33,366 nt of DNA from Candidatus Neomarinimicrobiota bacterium (GTDB lineage Bacteria > Fidelibacterota > Marinisomatia > Marinisomatales > S15-B10), in contig JASLRT010000019.1 of NCBI GenBank assembly GCA_030743815.1, positions 1-33,366 on the forward strand, written 5' to 3'. Of this stretch, positions 17,256 through 25,971 are shown in pieces; position 1 is the stretch's first letter, and each line of letters opens with the position of its first letter. The translations under genes and the position numbers were made by a program. Below the pieces are notes generated by a model. That model made no database searches. It saw only the letters and a program-made list of their open reading frames with translations, and was not told the DNA's origin.

Positions 17256-20246
17256 ATGAAGCGAGTAGTCTCTATATTCTTGATCGTACTGTCTTGGTTC
17301 CATCTAGGCTGCGATTTCCAGAATCCGGCGGATTTCAAAATGCCGACCTGGAACTGGAATCTTACCCTCCCGCTCATCCAAAACAAGTACCCCCTCGCCG
17401 ATATCGTGAACGACTCGACAATTCAGACAGCCGGTGATTCACTTTTCATCCAGTTCAATGGCGATTTGCCGAAGGATTCGGTCAACGAAGACTTTCTTAA
17501 GATTCCTCTAAATCTCACGCAGGAGGCTTCTACTGAAATAACGCCGCCGAATATTTCCGAAGTATTCTCAGGTGTTACCGTCTCAATGACACTTCCCATA
17601 CCCGTAGGAGAATTTCTGAATGGTAATGTTGTTAACATTGCAGATTCTCCCAATATGGTATCTATTCCGTCGTCTTCAGAACAGCAGATTATGGGTGCGT
17701 CGTGGAATTTTGTGGCGAGCACTATCGAATCCGCACTGGGTGATACTACAATTGAGATTAACCTGTTTAGTTTCGATGATGTTTTCGGCCAGATCGAGAT
17801 CATCGAATCGATACAAGGTGTTCTGGTGGGAGGCGCCGCTGAAGACAACAGGTTCAGCTCCAGTTTTGAGAACACCGATTTTCCTGCAACAATTCCCATT
17901 GACAGCAGTTGGTCAATAGTCATCAGTGGAACCGATACACTTGCATCCCATAAAAATCCTGACATCTCCTCTGGCGAGACAGATGCGGATACTACTTCTC
18001 TGGTGCAAAAGATGCTGGGGGAGTTGCTTGAAATCAAGACTGGATTCAAGCTCACAAGGGTTGCGGATACCGATACAGTGACCATTCCGGCAAACACCAG
18101 CCTGGATATGTCTGTGACGATGAGCATGACAATCACCGATATTAAAGAAGCAGTTGTCGTTTTTAAGGAAACTTCTCTCGTCCCGCCACTCGATCCCATC
18201 GCCTTTAGCAGCTCCAGCACCAGTTCCGAAGATTGCCAGGTCAGGGGGATATACAGCGGTGTGTTCGATAGCCCTACTTCTTCTTCGGTTAACTCTATTG
18301 GTTATGTTGACGTTAAGAATACGTTTCCTTTTAATATCAATTTCAGCATGAAGCTTAAGAACTTCATTAGCACCACCAACGACACACTCCAGTTCAGTGA
18401 AATACTTTCTTCAGATGGTACTTCCGTGTCTGATAACCAGAAGCTTGACGGGTGGACATTCAAGAATCCTACCGATCCCACTAAACCCGTGGAGGAGATA
18501 GACGTTCAGATTAGCGCGAATTCCGTGGCAGGTACCGATACGATCAGGATAGACGGTACGGAAGAAGAGTGGGGTTTTGACTTTGCCATGAATGTTCTTC
18601 CACTCTATTTTTCGACATTGGAGGCGGACTTAGACTGTCCCTTTCCCACACAAGAACAGGAAATCGCTGGTGTGCCTCAGGGCTTCACCGGCATGTCGTT
18701 CGACGAGGTGATACTTCAGTTCACGATGTTCAACGAGATTCGTCTTCCGATTACACTCGATCTGGACATGGTCGGCATCTCAAGCATGGGGGACTCTGTA
18801 AATGTGGCGGTCAGTTCCAAGCTTGCCAATCCTGTCTCCGTTACTGACACAGCCAAGACGATCATTCAGTTGAGTAGTGTCGGTACTAAGGTTGAGCTTT
18901 ACGACAGTGTGAGTGATACTCTTCCAGACAGCAGTTATACCTCGTTAGCTGGCATTGAAGATAACACGATTGTTGATCTTCTAGCGCTCAACCCGTCGGA
19001 TTTTATTGTTAATGCCACGGCGGGCATCGACGGCCGGGGCGCCATCGATGTGAACAAGGCTATCTGGGGTAACTATGAATTGATTGCTCCCTTCAAAGTC
19101 AGGATAGAACCCATAACCTTCATTCCACAGAAAGCGACAGACTTTGCGGAGATTTCGCACGCAACCAGAAGTATGCTCAGGTCGTCTCTGAAGGCGACAA
19201 CACTAGTCACACATGTGAAGAACGGTCTGCCGACAGGCGGGGTGATATCGATACTTTTTTCCAACCGCAATCTGTTTCCACTCGATAGGGATGCGAGCAC
19301 TCTGAGTCTCTTTGCTGACAGCTTGAAAACGACCGCGGCAAAGTTTATCTCAGGCGATACGGAAAGTTTTACTTCTTTCGGTTTCGGTTCCGATAAGACT
19401 CGACTTGCTAACATCTATCAGAATATGGATTCATTGCGTGTGGTTACATCATGTTATGATCTGAATATGGTGGCAGGAGACATTAATGTTTTCGATGTAC
19501 TGCCTGACACGTCCGATTGTAAGGATAATACAGCCTACCTGGTGGCGAGCTTTGCTGATACCACGGAGCGAGTTATATCTTATGTTGATACATTCTTTCA
19601 GGTTCTTCTGCCGACGCCAGAGAGCTTTTTTGGTGATACAGCTACTGTAGGTATTCCTGGTGCGGTTGAGCAAGCGGGAGATACCATATTCTACAGCGAA
19701 CTGGACTCTAACAACATTTTTCATCTGACAGATATAGGTTCCCATTTTGTCAATAATCGAACCCATTTTTTCGGTAGCGGCGGTGAGGCGGTTTTCTTCA
19801 CTATGAAGGATACGCTGGAAATAGAGGCTATGGTCTCCTTCACACTTGAGAGCACAGGACTTCTTGAAGAGGCAGAGGATGAGATTGTGATTACATATCC
19901 CAACGGGGGGGAAACTTTTTCTATAGGTGATACTGTCACCATCAAATGGCGTTCACTGGGCAGTGTCAAGAATTCGTCAGTGGAAGTTTTCTCAGCTACG
20001 GATACATCCGCGGGCGGTCCGTCTGAATGGACATCAATTTCCGGCGGTTCGATCACGAATGTGGACTCGCTAGATTGGATTCCCAGCGTGGCTTCTGATG
20101 TCATCATATTCAGGGTCTGCAACGAAGGTGAAACTGTTTGTGATGAGAGTGCGTCGTATTCGACGGTTGAGGCCAGCAGACTGGCTAATCAAAGTTCCGT
20201 GGCCAAGCGCAGTAAGAACGGCATCCAGAGTGGTAAGATCCGATGA
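17256..20246 (+). CDS. Large predicted surface lipoprotein, unknown family
   Basis: I do not recognise the family of this 996-residue protein. The N-terminus MKRVVSIFLIVLSWFHLGC is a lipoprotein signal ending in an LGC lipobox with Cys19 followed by Asp, so LspA processing is expected. The rest is rich in Ser, Thr, Asp and beta-strand patterns, with very few Cys. A segment after the Cys (MPTWNWNLTLPL, YPLADI) and others such as APFKVRIEPITFIPQ suggest repeated beta-sandwich modules. Near residue 880 there is a Kre9/Knh1-like Ig module (YPNGGETFSIGDTVTIKWRS), and the last 20 residues are basic. No ribosome-binding site is obvious before 17256. Its last bases overlap the barrel gene at ATGA, so the two proteins are probably made together. 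Confidence 0.8.
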   Translation: MKRVVSIFLIVLSWFHLGCDFQNPADFKMPTWNWNLTLPLIQNKYPLADIVNDSTIQTAGDSLFIQFNGDLPKDSVNEDFLKIPLNLTQEASTEITPPNISEVFSGVTVSMTLPIPVGEFLNGNVVNIADSPNMVSIPSSSEQQIMGASWNFVASTIESALGDTTIEINLFSFDDVFGQIEIIESIQGVLVGGAAEDNRFSSSFENTDFPATIPIDSSWSIVISGTDTLASHKNPDISSGETDADTTSLVQKMLGELLEIKTGFKLTRVADTDTVTIPANTSLDMSVTMSMTITDIKEAVVVFKETSLVPPLDPIAFSSSSTSSEDCQVRGIYSGVFDSPTSSSVNSIGYVDVKNTFPFNINFSMKLKNFISTTNDTLQFSEILSSDGTSVSDNQKLDGWTFKNPTDPTKPVEEIDVQISANSVAGTDTIRIDGTEEEWGFDFAMNVLPLYFSTLEADLDCPFPTQEQEIAGVPQGFTGMSFDEVILQFTMFNEIRLPITLDLDMVGISSMGDSVNVAVSSKLANPVSVTDTAKTIIQLSSVGTKVELYDSVSDTLPDSSYTSLAGIEDNTIVDLLALNPSDFIVNATAGIDGRGAIDVNKAIWGNYELIAPFKVRIEPITFIPQKATDFAEISHATRSMLRSSLKATTLVTHVKNGLPTGGVISILFSNRNLFPLDRDASTLSLFADSLKTTAAKFISGDTESFTSFGFGSDKTRLANIYQNMDSLRVVTSCYDLNMVAGDINVFDVLPDTSDCKDNTAYLVASFADTTERVISYVDTFFQVLLPTPESFFGDTATVGIPGAVEQAGDTIFYSELDSNNIFHLTDIGSHFVNNRTHFFGSGGEAVFFTMKDTLEIEAMVSFTLESTGLLEEAEDEIVITYPNGGETFSIGDTVTIKWRSLGSVKNSSVEVFSATDTSAGGPSEWTSISGGSITNVDSLDWIPSVASDVIIFRVCNEGETVCDESASYSTVEASRLANQSSVAKRSKNGIQSGKIR

Positions 20247-21745
20247 CGGTTTTGTTGGTCAAAAAAATAGAGAAGTATTCCGTCGCGCTGGCTATCGTGG
20301 GTATGTTTTCTGGCGTTCTTGAAGCCCAAGTGAAGACCGATCCGAGGAGCGTGTCTATGGGAGGCGCTACCACAACTGTGGCGGATGGAATTTATGCCGT
20401 TGGCATCAATCCGGCGAACCTCTCCATGCAGATAGGCAAACCATTTATGTGGCAGTTGAGTACGCTGAATATAGGTTTTGTGAACAACTGGCTCTCTTTA
20501 GAGAACTTCATGGCGTTGAGCGGAGTAAACATGGAAGCTCAGAATCAGAGGGCTAAGAAAGTGATTTATGATGAAATTGGCGATGGTCTCCGCTTATTCC
20601 GAGATCTCCATCTTGGCATACCCCTTGTCAACTATGCCTCAGGGAATATGGCAATTACGAACGATATCGTCTATGTGTCTGATTTCACATTCCCCAAGGA
20701 TATGTTCAGACTCTTTCTAGACGGCAATCCGCCTTATGAAGCGCTGGACATGTCTATGAAATATGAAACGCTCGCTCTACTGGAATCGGCATTCAGTTTT
20801 GCAGTTCCATTCGAGAAATTTTCGCTAGGCTTTACCGCAAAGTACTTAAGCGGCCTTATCTATCTCGGTCTCGTTTCGGATTCGACATACTATAATGTTA
20901 CGACCGAGCCTTCAGGATTCATCTTTGATGGCCAGTTTTATCTGAGACAAGGACGCGACGGAAGCGGCATCGGTGCCGATATCGGCTTTCTAACGAACGA
21001 TGTCAACGGCTGGCGTTTTGGTATGTCGATCATTAATCTCCTGGGCAAGATCAAATGGACGAGCAGTGGCAGTGTGGATGAGGAGTCATGGTCGGTTGCT
21101 CCCTGGAATGAGATCAAGCCTGGCACAGCCAAAATCTGGACATTCAGTGATACTGTTTCGGCGAATACAATTCAGGACAGCCTGTTCCCATCGCCGGGAA
21201 CTGAATCGAGCGGTATTGCCGGTGTTATGGGGAGGCTTCTTGAGGGGAAAGTAAGCTACGTTCCTGACACTACCGTCTTTACGTTGCGATATCCCGCCAT
21301 GTTTCGTTTAGGCTTTTCGAAAAAATTTGATGAAGACTTGCTCATTGCCAGTGATCTTGTGGCCGGTTTCGACGATCGTTTAAATATCCGCAATCAGTGG
21401 ATATGGTCTATCGGCCTCCAGTTCAGCAGGTTTAAGAGTATTCCGCTTCGTGTGGGATACACTTGGGGAGGGAGATCTTTTAATCAAACCGGTTTTGGCA
21501 TAGGGCTGGAGAAGGGTCCTATTATGATGGACTTTGCTTTTGCCTTCAGGAACGGTCTATGGGTAAACAGCATGAAAGGACTCACTTTTTCAATGGCTTT
21601 TGCAATGACCAGTTTTAAGGGAAGAAAAGAGAAGACGGAGCCGAAAGCAGAAGAAGGTCCTTTACCTGAGCCCGAAGGTGAGCCCGAGACTGGAGTCAAT
21701 AAAGTTCAATTCCGCAGCTACGCGAAGACGTCTGGCCCATCTTAG
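20243..21745 (+). CDS. Outer-membrane beta-barrel protein, PorV/FadL-like
   Basis: A 500-residue protein with a signal peptide (hydrophobic residues about 13-26, likely cut after LEA). The mature N-terminus has SMGGATTTVADGIYAVGINPANL, typical of PorV- and FadL-like barrels of the FCB group (possibly DUF5723). The body alternates hydrophobic and polar residues with aromatic girdles, as expected for strands (RLGFSKKFDEDLLIASDLV, IPLRVGYTWGG). A Pro/Glu-rich tail follows about residue 465. It starts inside the lipoprotein gene (ATGA overlap), which points to coupled translation and a shared task. PorV itself carries type IX cargo to the surface, but this protein may instead be a transporter or assembly factor. 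The exact family is uncertain. Confidence 0.75.
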   Translation: MTVLLVKKIEKYSVALAIVGMFSGVLEAQVKTDPRSVSMGGATTTVADGIYAVGINPANLSMQIGKPFMWQLSTLNIGFVNNWLSLENFMALSGVNMEAQNQRAKKVIYDEIGDGLRLFRDLHLGIPLVNYASGNMAITNDIVYVSDFTFPKDMFRLFLDGNPPYEALDMSMKYETLALLESAFSFAVPFEKFSLGFTAKYLSGLIYLGLVSDSTYYNVTTEPSGFIFDGQFYLRQGRDGSGIGADIGFLTNDVNGWRFGMSIINLLGKIKWTSSGSVDEESWSVAPWNEIKPGTAKIWTFSDTVSANTIQDSLFPSPGTESSGIAGVMGRLLEGKVSYVPDTTVFTLRYPAMFRLGFSKKFDEDLLIASDLVAGFDDRLNIRNQWIWSIGLQFSRFKSIPLRVGYTWGGRSFNQTGFGIGLEKGPIMMDFAFAFRNGLWVNSMKGLTFSMAFAMTSFKGRKEKTEPKAEEGPLPEPEGEPETGVNKVQFRSYAKTSGPS

Positions 21746-21771
21746 CTTCTATCACGATCGATCTGTAGACT

Positions 21772-22863
21772 TTACTTTCTAGAGAGAATGATCAGCAAGA
21801 TACCGCCTGCCAGAAAGACTATATTCCCGATCCATGCCGACAGCATCGGTTCCAATATGCCTTTGTAACCGAGTGTCTGTCCAAATCTTATAAAGGCGTA
21901 ATAGCCAAAAATAACGAATACACTCATGCCTGCCCCGAAGGCTATTCCGCCGTTCTGTTTCGAAGCAACAAGAGGAAACGCAAAAAGTACAACAATTAAG
22001 TTTGTGAGGGCAAAAGAGACCTTACCATAAAGATTGACCTCCCATCTCGTTGTGTCGACACCACTCTCGACCAGTTCCTCAATAAAAACCTTCAGTTGTG
22101 CATAGTTCTTTTCTTCTGGCGATATGGCCTCCCTCTCCAGGTCTTCGGGCGTAAAGTCGATGGTCAGAAGTGTGTCTTTTCGGGATAGCTGGACGTTGGA
22201 CTCGAAGCCGTCAGGGTGGAAACTCCTGAGTGCATAAGTCTTCACGTGCCACCCTTCTTCCTTTTCATTCCACGACATTGAGTTGGCGTCAATCCTCTGT
22301 ATTAGCCGACCGTCTTCCAGAAACTGCATGGCTACCCCCATAGCCTTCTTAAGCTTAGGCTGGTAACGATCGATTGCGATGTGAAATTGATCTGATTTCT
22401 GAAGAAAGATATTTCGCTTGCGGGTGTTATATCGTTTGCGGCGTGTTTTTATAACGTGCTCTTTTTCGATGACTTTCCTTTTCTGATTGCCAACGGTGAC
22501 AACTTGATCATCGAAGAAGAATGAGAGAATACTGATGATTATGGAACAGATGATGAGAGGCGCAACTATCCGGTAAAGCGATACGCCGGCCGATTTCATA
22601 GCCGTCAGCTCATTACGCTTGGAGAGGAGACCGACGGTAAAGATAGTAGAAATCAGAACCGCCATGGGTAATGCTATGCTTATAAACCAGGGGGAGGCAT
22701 AGATATAGTATGAAACGATAATGTTGATGGGTACCGCGGCATCAATAAAACGATCGAGATTTTCCACGGCATCAACAATCACGAATACAGCCCAGAAGCC
22801 GACGAGAGCTCCCACCAACATCAGGAGAAACTCCTTGATCATATAGAAATCTATCCGTTTCAT
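21772..22863 (-). CDS. lptG: LPS export permease, LptF/LptG (YjgP/YjgQ) family
   Basis: A 363-residue inner-membrane protein of the ABC system that pulls lipopolysaccharide from the inner membrane to the Lpt bridge. It has the family layout: three N-terminal helices (MIKEFLLMLVGALVGFWAVF, about 56-80, about 100-116), a large periplasmic beta-jellyroll-like domain (about 120-270) and three C-terminal helices. SKRNELTAMKSAGVSLYRI after helix 2 is the characteristic cytoplasmic loop. The gene converges on the barrel gene (26-base gap) and diverges from the antiporter (77-base gap). The ATP-binding and second permease partners are not in the window. LptG is preferred over LptF by overall feel only. 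Confidence 0.85.
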   Translation of the reverse strand: MKRIDFYMIKEFLLMLVGALVGFWAVFVIVDAVENLDRFIDAAVPINIIVSYYIYASPWFISIALPMAVLISTIFTVGLLSKRNELTAMKSAGVSLYRIVAPLIICSIIISILSFFFDDQVVTVGNQKRKVIEKEHVIKTRRKRYNTRKRNIFLQKSDQFHIAIDRYQPKLKKAMGVAMQFLEDGRLIQRIDANSMSWNEKEEGWHVKTYALRSFHPDGFESNVQLSRKDTLLTIDFTPEDLEREAISPEEKNYAQLKVFIEELVESGVDTTRWEVNLYGKVSFALTNLIVVLFAFPLVASKQNGGIAFGAGMSVFVIFGYYAFIRFGQTLGYKGILEPMLSAWIGNIVFLAGGILLIILSRK

Positions 22864-22940
22864 GGCAAAACCAAATTAAGCAGGCAGTCGCCTTTTTCAG
22901 AATGAAAATTTACTTTTTTCGCCAGTGAAGCTCTTCTATA

Positions 22941-24626
22941 TTGCGACTCTTCGTGAGTATCCCAATCAGAACAGTTTTTGTAATTTTGCTGGCCGTCACG
23001 GCTGTGGTGGTGGAGTTTGCCCTGCCGGACGATCTGTTAAATGATAACTTTTTCCCAGGCATCCTGTCGCTACTGCCTCCTCTGATTGCCATTGCGATGG
23101 CCCTCATTACCCGCGAAGTGATCATCTCTCTGTTTTGCGGTGTCTGGATTGGTGCTGTGCTGCTGCAGGATCTTCACCCCATCTCCGGTCTGGCAAGAAC
23201 TCTTGACACCTATCTGGTGAATGCCATGGCGGACGAATCCCATGCCGCCATAATCCTTTTCAGCCTCGGCTTTGGCGGTATCATCGGTCTCGTCAGTGCC
23301 AACGGCGGTATGAAGGGAATTGTGGAAAGTATCTCACAATATGCCCGCACCGCCCGCAGCACACAATTGGCAACTATGGCAATGGGCGTCATGATCTTCT
23401 TTGATGATTACTCAAACACGCTTTTTGTCGGCAATATGATGCGCCCGTTTACTGACAGGCTTCGAGTGTCGCGGGAAAAGCTGTCGTATCTGGTAGACTC
23501 CACCGCCGCTCCGGTGGCTAGCCTGGCTATTATTAGTACATGGTCAGTCTTCCAGATGTCACTCCTGAACGATCCGTATGAGAAGTTCAATGTGACGGAG
23601 AGCCCTTACATTACTTTTATCCGGTCGGTTCCGTATTCCTTCTACTGTATCCTGGCCATCGTCCTCATGTTTCAGCTACTGTGGCGTAAGAGAGATTATG
23701 GCCCGATGCTGAAGGCAGAAGAAAGAGCAAGGAATGAGGGAAAGGTGATGGCTGACGGAGCACGGCCGTTGCAGAATACGGAACTTCAGACGGAAGCTCA
23801 AAAGGGAATGGCGGCAACTCACTGGTCGAATGCTCTTGTCCCCATCGTTGCCGTGGTTCTGATCACGCTCTTCGGTCTCGTCATCACCGGGATAGAAGGG
23901 GCTGAAGCGAAGCAGATGACTTTGACTGTGCGCAATGTTGTCGGGAATGCTAACTCCTATGCCAGTCTCATGTGGGGTGCTTTTATTGCCGGGCTTATCG
24001 GAATCGTGATGACAGTGGTTAAGAGGATCATGACTTTACGCGATGCCACCGAAGCTTGGATTAACGGAGCGCGGGCGATGCTGGTAGCATTCATGGTGCT
24101 TGTGTTGGCGTGGAGTCTCGGCAACATTTGCGAAGATGTTAAGACTGGCGAGTATCTGGCATCGGTCACGGAGTCGTTCCCGCGGGAACTCATCCCGGCG
24201 GTGACCTTTCTGGTGGCGGCGCTCATCAGTTTTTCCACCGGCACATCGTGGGGCACCATGTCGATTCTTATTCCCGTAATCGTACCTGTACTCCTGGCAG
24301 GCGAGGGTGTTAACGCCAACAACGTTGTGCAAGGCCCCATTTTCCTGTCCGCCTTTGCAGCGGTACTTTCAGGCGCTGTTTTTGGTGATCACTGCTCTCC
24401 CATATCAGACACCACCATCCTCTCTTCAATGGCGTCAGGATCAGATCATATCGACCATGTTCGAACACAGTTGCCGTACGCTCTAACTGGCGGCTTCATC
24501 GCCATCATTTTCGGCTTTGTGCTTGTCGGCTACGGTATCCCGTGGATTGTGAGTATCACTTTGGCGGTTGCGGCGACAGCGGTTGTGGTACAACTTCTCG
24601 GCAAACAGTTGCAGGTTTCCGGCTAA
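22941..24626 (+). CDS. Na+/H+ antiporter, NhaC family
   Basis: A 561-residue polytopic protein with about 11-12 hydrophobic helices. The conserved block FFDDYSNTLFVGNMMRPFTDR and VDSTAAPVASLAIISTW is diagnostic of NhaC-type (IT superfamily) transporters, as are FSTGTSWGTMSILIPV and GDHCSPISDTTILSSM. It would exchange Na+ for H+ across the inner membrane, but amino-acid or other organic substrates occur in the family. The start is unsure: TTG at 22941 or GTG at 22953, and neither has a clear ribosome-binding site; an in-frame stop at 22926 bounds it. It diverges from lptG and its stop overlaps that of the CNNM gene. Confidence 0.88.
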   Translation: MRLFVSIPIRTVFVILLAVTAVVVEFALPDDLLNDNFFPGILSLLPPLIAIAMALITREVIISLFCGVWIGAVLLQDLHPISGLARTLDTYLVNAMADESHAAIILFSLGFGGIIGLVSANGGMKGIVESISQYARTARSTQLATMAMGVMIFFDDYSNTLFVGNMMRPFTDRLRVSREKLSYLVDSTAAPVASLAIISTWSVFQMSLLNDPYEKFNVTESPYITFIRSVPYSFYCILAIVLMFQLLWRKRDYGPMLKAEERARNEGKVMADGARPLQNTELQTEAQKGMAATHWSNALVPIVAVVLITLFGLVITGIEGAEAKQMTLTVRNVVGNANSYASLMWGAFIAGLIGIVMTVVKRIMTLRDATEAWINGARAMLVAFMVLVLAWSLGNICEDVKTGEYLASVTESFPRELIPAVTFLVAALISFSTGTSWGTMSILIPVIVPVLLAGEGVNANNVVQGPIFLSAFAAVLSGAVFGDHCSPISDTTILSSMASGSDHIDHVRTQLPYALTGGFIAIIFGFVLVGYGIPWIVSITLAVAATAVVVQLLGKQLQVSG

Positions 24627-25828
24627 CCCTTCTTTGTCAAATGGAGCCGCTTGATGCGGTTAGCGGTGGCAGAAAGGATTTTTACGCCAAATGAGCCGAA
24701 ATCAAAAAATTCTCCGGCACGAGGTATTCTGCCAACTCTGGCAAGTAAAAAACCGGCGATAGTGTCGTAATTACCTTCAGGAATTCTGAAACCGTACTGC
24801 TGGTTCAGTTCGCTTATTTCAACCAGGCTGTCTACAACCAGACTCCCATCCGGACTCCGCGTCACCGTTCGTCCTTCCTCGTCAAATACATCTTCGAATT
24901 CACCGAAAATCTCCTCCACCAGATCCTCGTCAGTTACCAGGCCGGAGTTACGGCCGTCCGTTCTAGTGACGATGGCGATACTGGAATGGCGGCGCTTGAG
25001 TTCCTTAAGTGCTTCGCTGGCTGGCATATCTTCCTGGATGAAGAGTGGCCGTTTGGTGATGGATGCCAATGAATCTGGATTGACGAAGAGATCGTGAAGG
25101 AACACAATTCCCCGGATGTGGTCGAAGCTTTCTTCATAAACAGGCAGTTTGGACAGGCCTGTGTCTGACATGATTTGGGCTGCTTCTTCCAGGGATGAAC
25201 TGCTCTGGATACCGACGATGTCTACTCTGGATGTCATGGCCCTTTTTACAGGCTGCGTGCCGAATTCGAATATCTTTGAGATAACTTCCAGTTCGTCTTC
25301 TTCAACCTCTTCGTAGACTTCCGCTTCGGAAAAAAGTAGTCTCAATTCTTCCTTCGTGAGCGACGGCTGCGACAGTAAACTGTTTTCGCGACTCAAAATC
25401 CTTGAATAGGCTTTTACCAGTCTGATGAATGGCGTAATGAGGATTTCCATAAATCGCATGAGCGGAGTTATTTCCACAGCAAGCGCGGTGGCATTTTCCC
25501 TGAAAAAGCTCTTGGGCAGGATTTCACCGAAGAGAAGTATAATGACGGCGATGAGAATCACTGTCCACCCTTGAGGCACACCGTAACTGATGAAAGTGAT
25601 GGTAGCGTAGGAAGAGGTTACAACGTTAGCCAGATTCGTGCCGATGAGAACTGTAGTCAGGTAACGTTCTGGATCGGCCATTAGGCGGGACGTCTGGGCG
25701 GCTGCCTTGCGTCCCTGCTTCTGCCACACTTCAACTTGAATGGGGTTGGCCTGAATGAATGCTATTTCACTTCCAGAGAAAAAGGCCGAGAGGATAAGGC
25801 CAACCAGAGCCAGAACAGGTTCGATCAC
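24623..25828 (-). CDS. CNNM/CorC-type membrane protein with CBS pair
   Basis: A 401-residue protein with the DUF21 (CNNM) transmembrane domain in the first about 140 residues (SAFFSGSEIAFIQANP, FGEILPKSFFRENA), then a CBS pair (about 205-330, with VKRAMTSRVDIVGIQ and GLVTDEDLVEEIFGEFEDVFD), and a C-terminal CorC_HlyC domain (EGNYDTIAGFLLARVGRIPRAGE). Such proteins export Mg2+ or Na+ or help CorA; the name hemolysin is historical. The SGSE and GEILPK motifs are intact. It ends tail-to-tail with the antiporter gene, sharing four bases, and is divergent from murQ with a 143-base gap that must hold both promoters. Confidence 0.88.
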   Translation of the reverse strand: MIEPVLALVGLILSAFFSGSEIAFIQANPIQVEVWQKQGRKAAAQTSRLMADPERYLTTVLIGTNLANVVTSSYATITFISYGVPQGWTVILIAVIILLFGEILPKSFFRENATALAVEITPLMRFMEILITPFIRLVKAYSRILSRENSLLSQPSLTKEELRLLFSEAEVYEEVEEDELEVISKIFEFGTQPVKRAMTSRVDIVGIQSSSSLEEAAQIMSDTGLSKLPVYEESFDHIRGIVFLHDLFVNPDSLASITKRPLFIQEDMPASEALKELKRRHSSIAIVTRTDGRNSGLVTDEDLVEEIFGEFEDVFDEEGRTVTRSPDGSLVVDSLVEISELNQQYGFRIPEGNYDTIAGFLLARVGRIPRAGEFFDFGSFGVKILSATANRIKRLHLTKKG

Positions 25829-25870
25829 GGTCTAAAGTTACAGTATATTTCCTCATCACACAGTCTGTTT

Positions 25871-25950
25871 ACACGTGTTACCTGTTTTATCAATGATAAA
25901 CTTTCGCATCCTTCCCAACGCCTGCTTAACTTCAAGACAGTAAAAGTTTA
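25871..25950. promoter_or_regulatory. Palindromes in the divergent CNNM/murQ region
   Basis: ACACGTGT (25871-25878) is a perfect 8-bp palindrome. TAAACTTT (25897-25904) and AAAGTTTA (25943-25950) form an 8-bp inverted repeat 38 bases apart. They lie in the only region that can hold promoters for the two divergent genes and could be operator sites, but elements this short also arise by chance. Confidence 0.25.
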
Positions 25951-25954
25951 GATT
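25926..25954 (+). promoter_or_regulatory. Weak sigma70-like promoter for murQ
   Basis: TTAACT (25926-25931) and TAGATT (25949-25954) are 17 bases apart, each matching four of six consensus bases. Transcription would begin about 10 bases before the murQ ATG. The match is weak. Confidence 0.25.
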
Positions 25955-25971
25955 AAATTTCCTCTGCGATC

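Noticed and set aside
17423-18220. 265-codon reading frame on the minus strand inside the lipoprotein gene
   Set aside because: It lies opposite a continuous plus-strand gene with signal peptide and coupled neighbour, and its product shows no domain or plausible start site.
21746-21771. Terminator between the convergent barrel and lptG genes
   Set aside because: The 26 bases contain only GATCGATC as a short palindrome and no hairpin with a T run.
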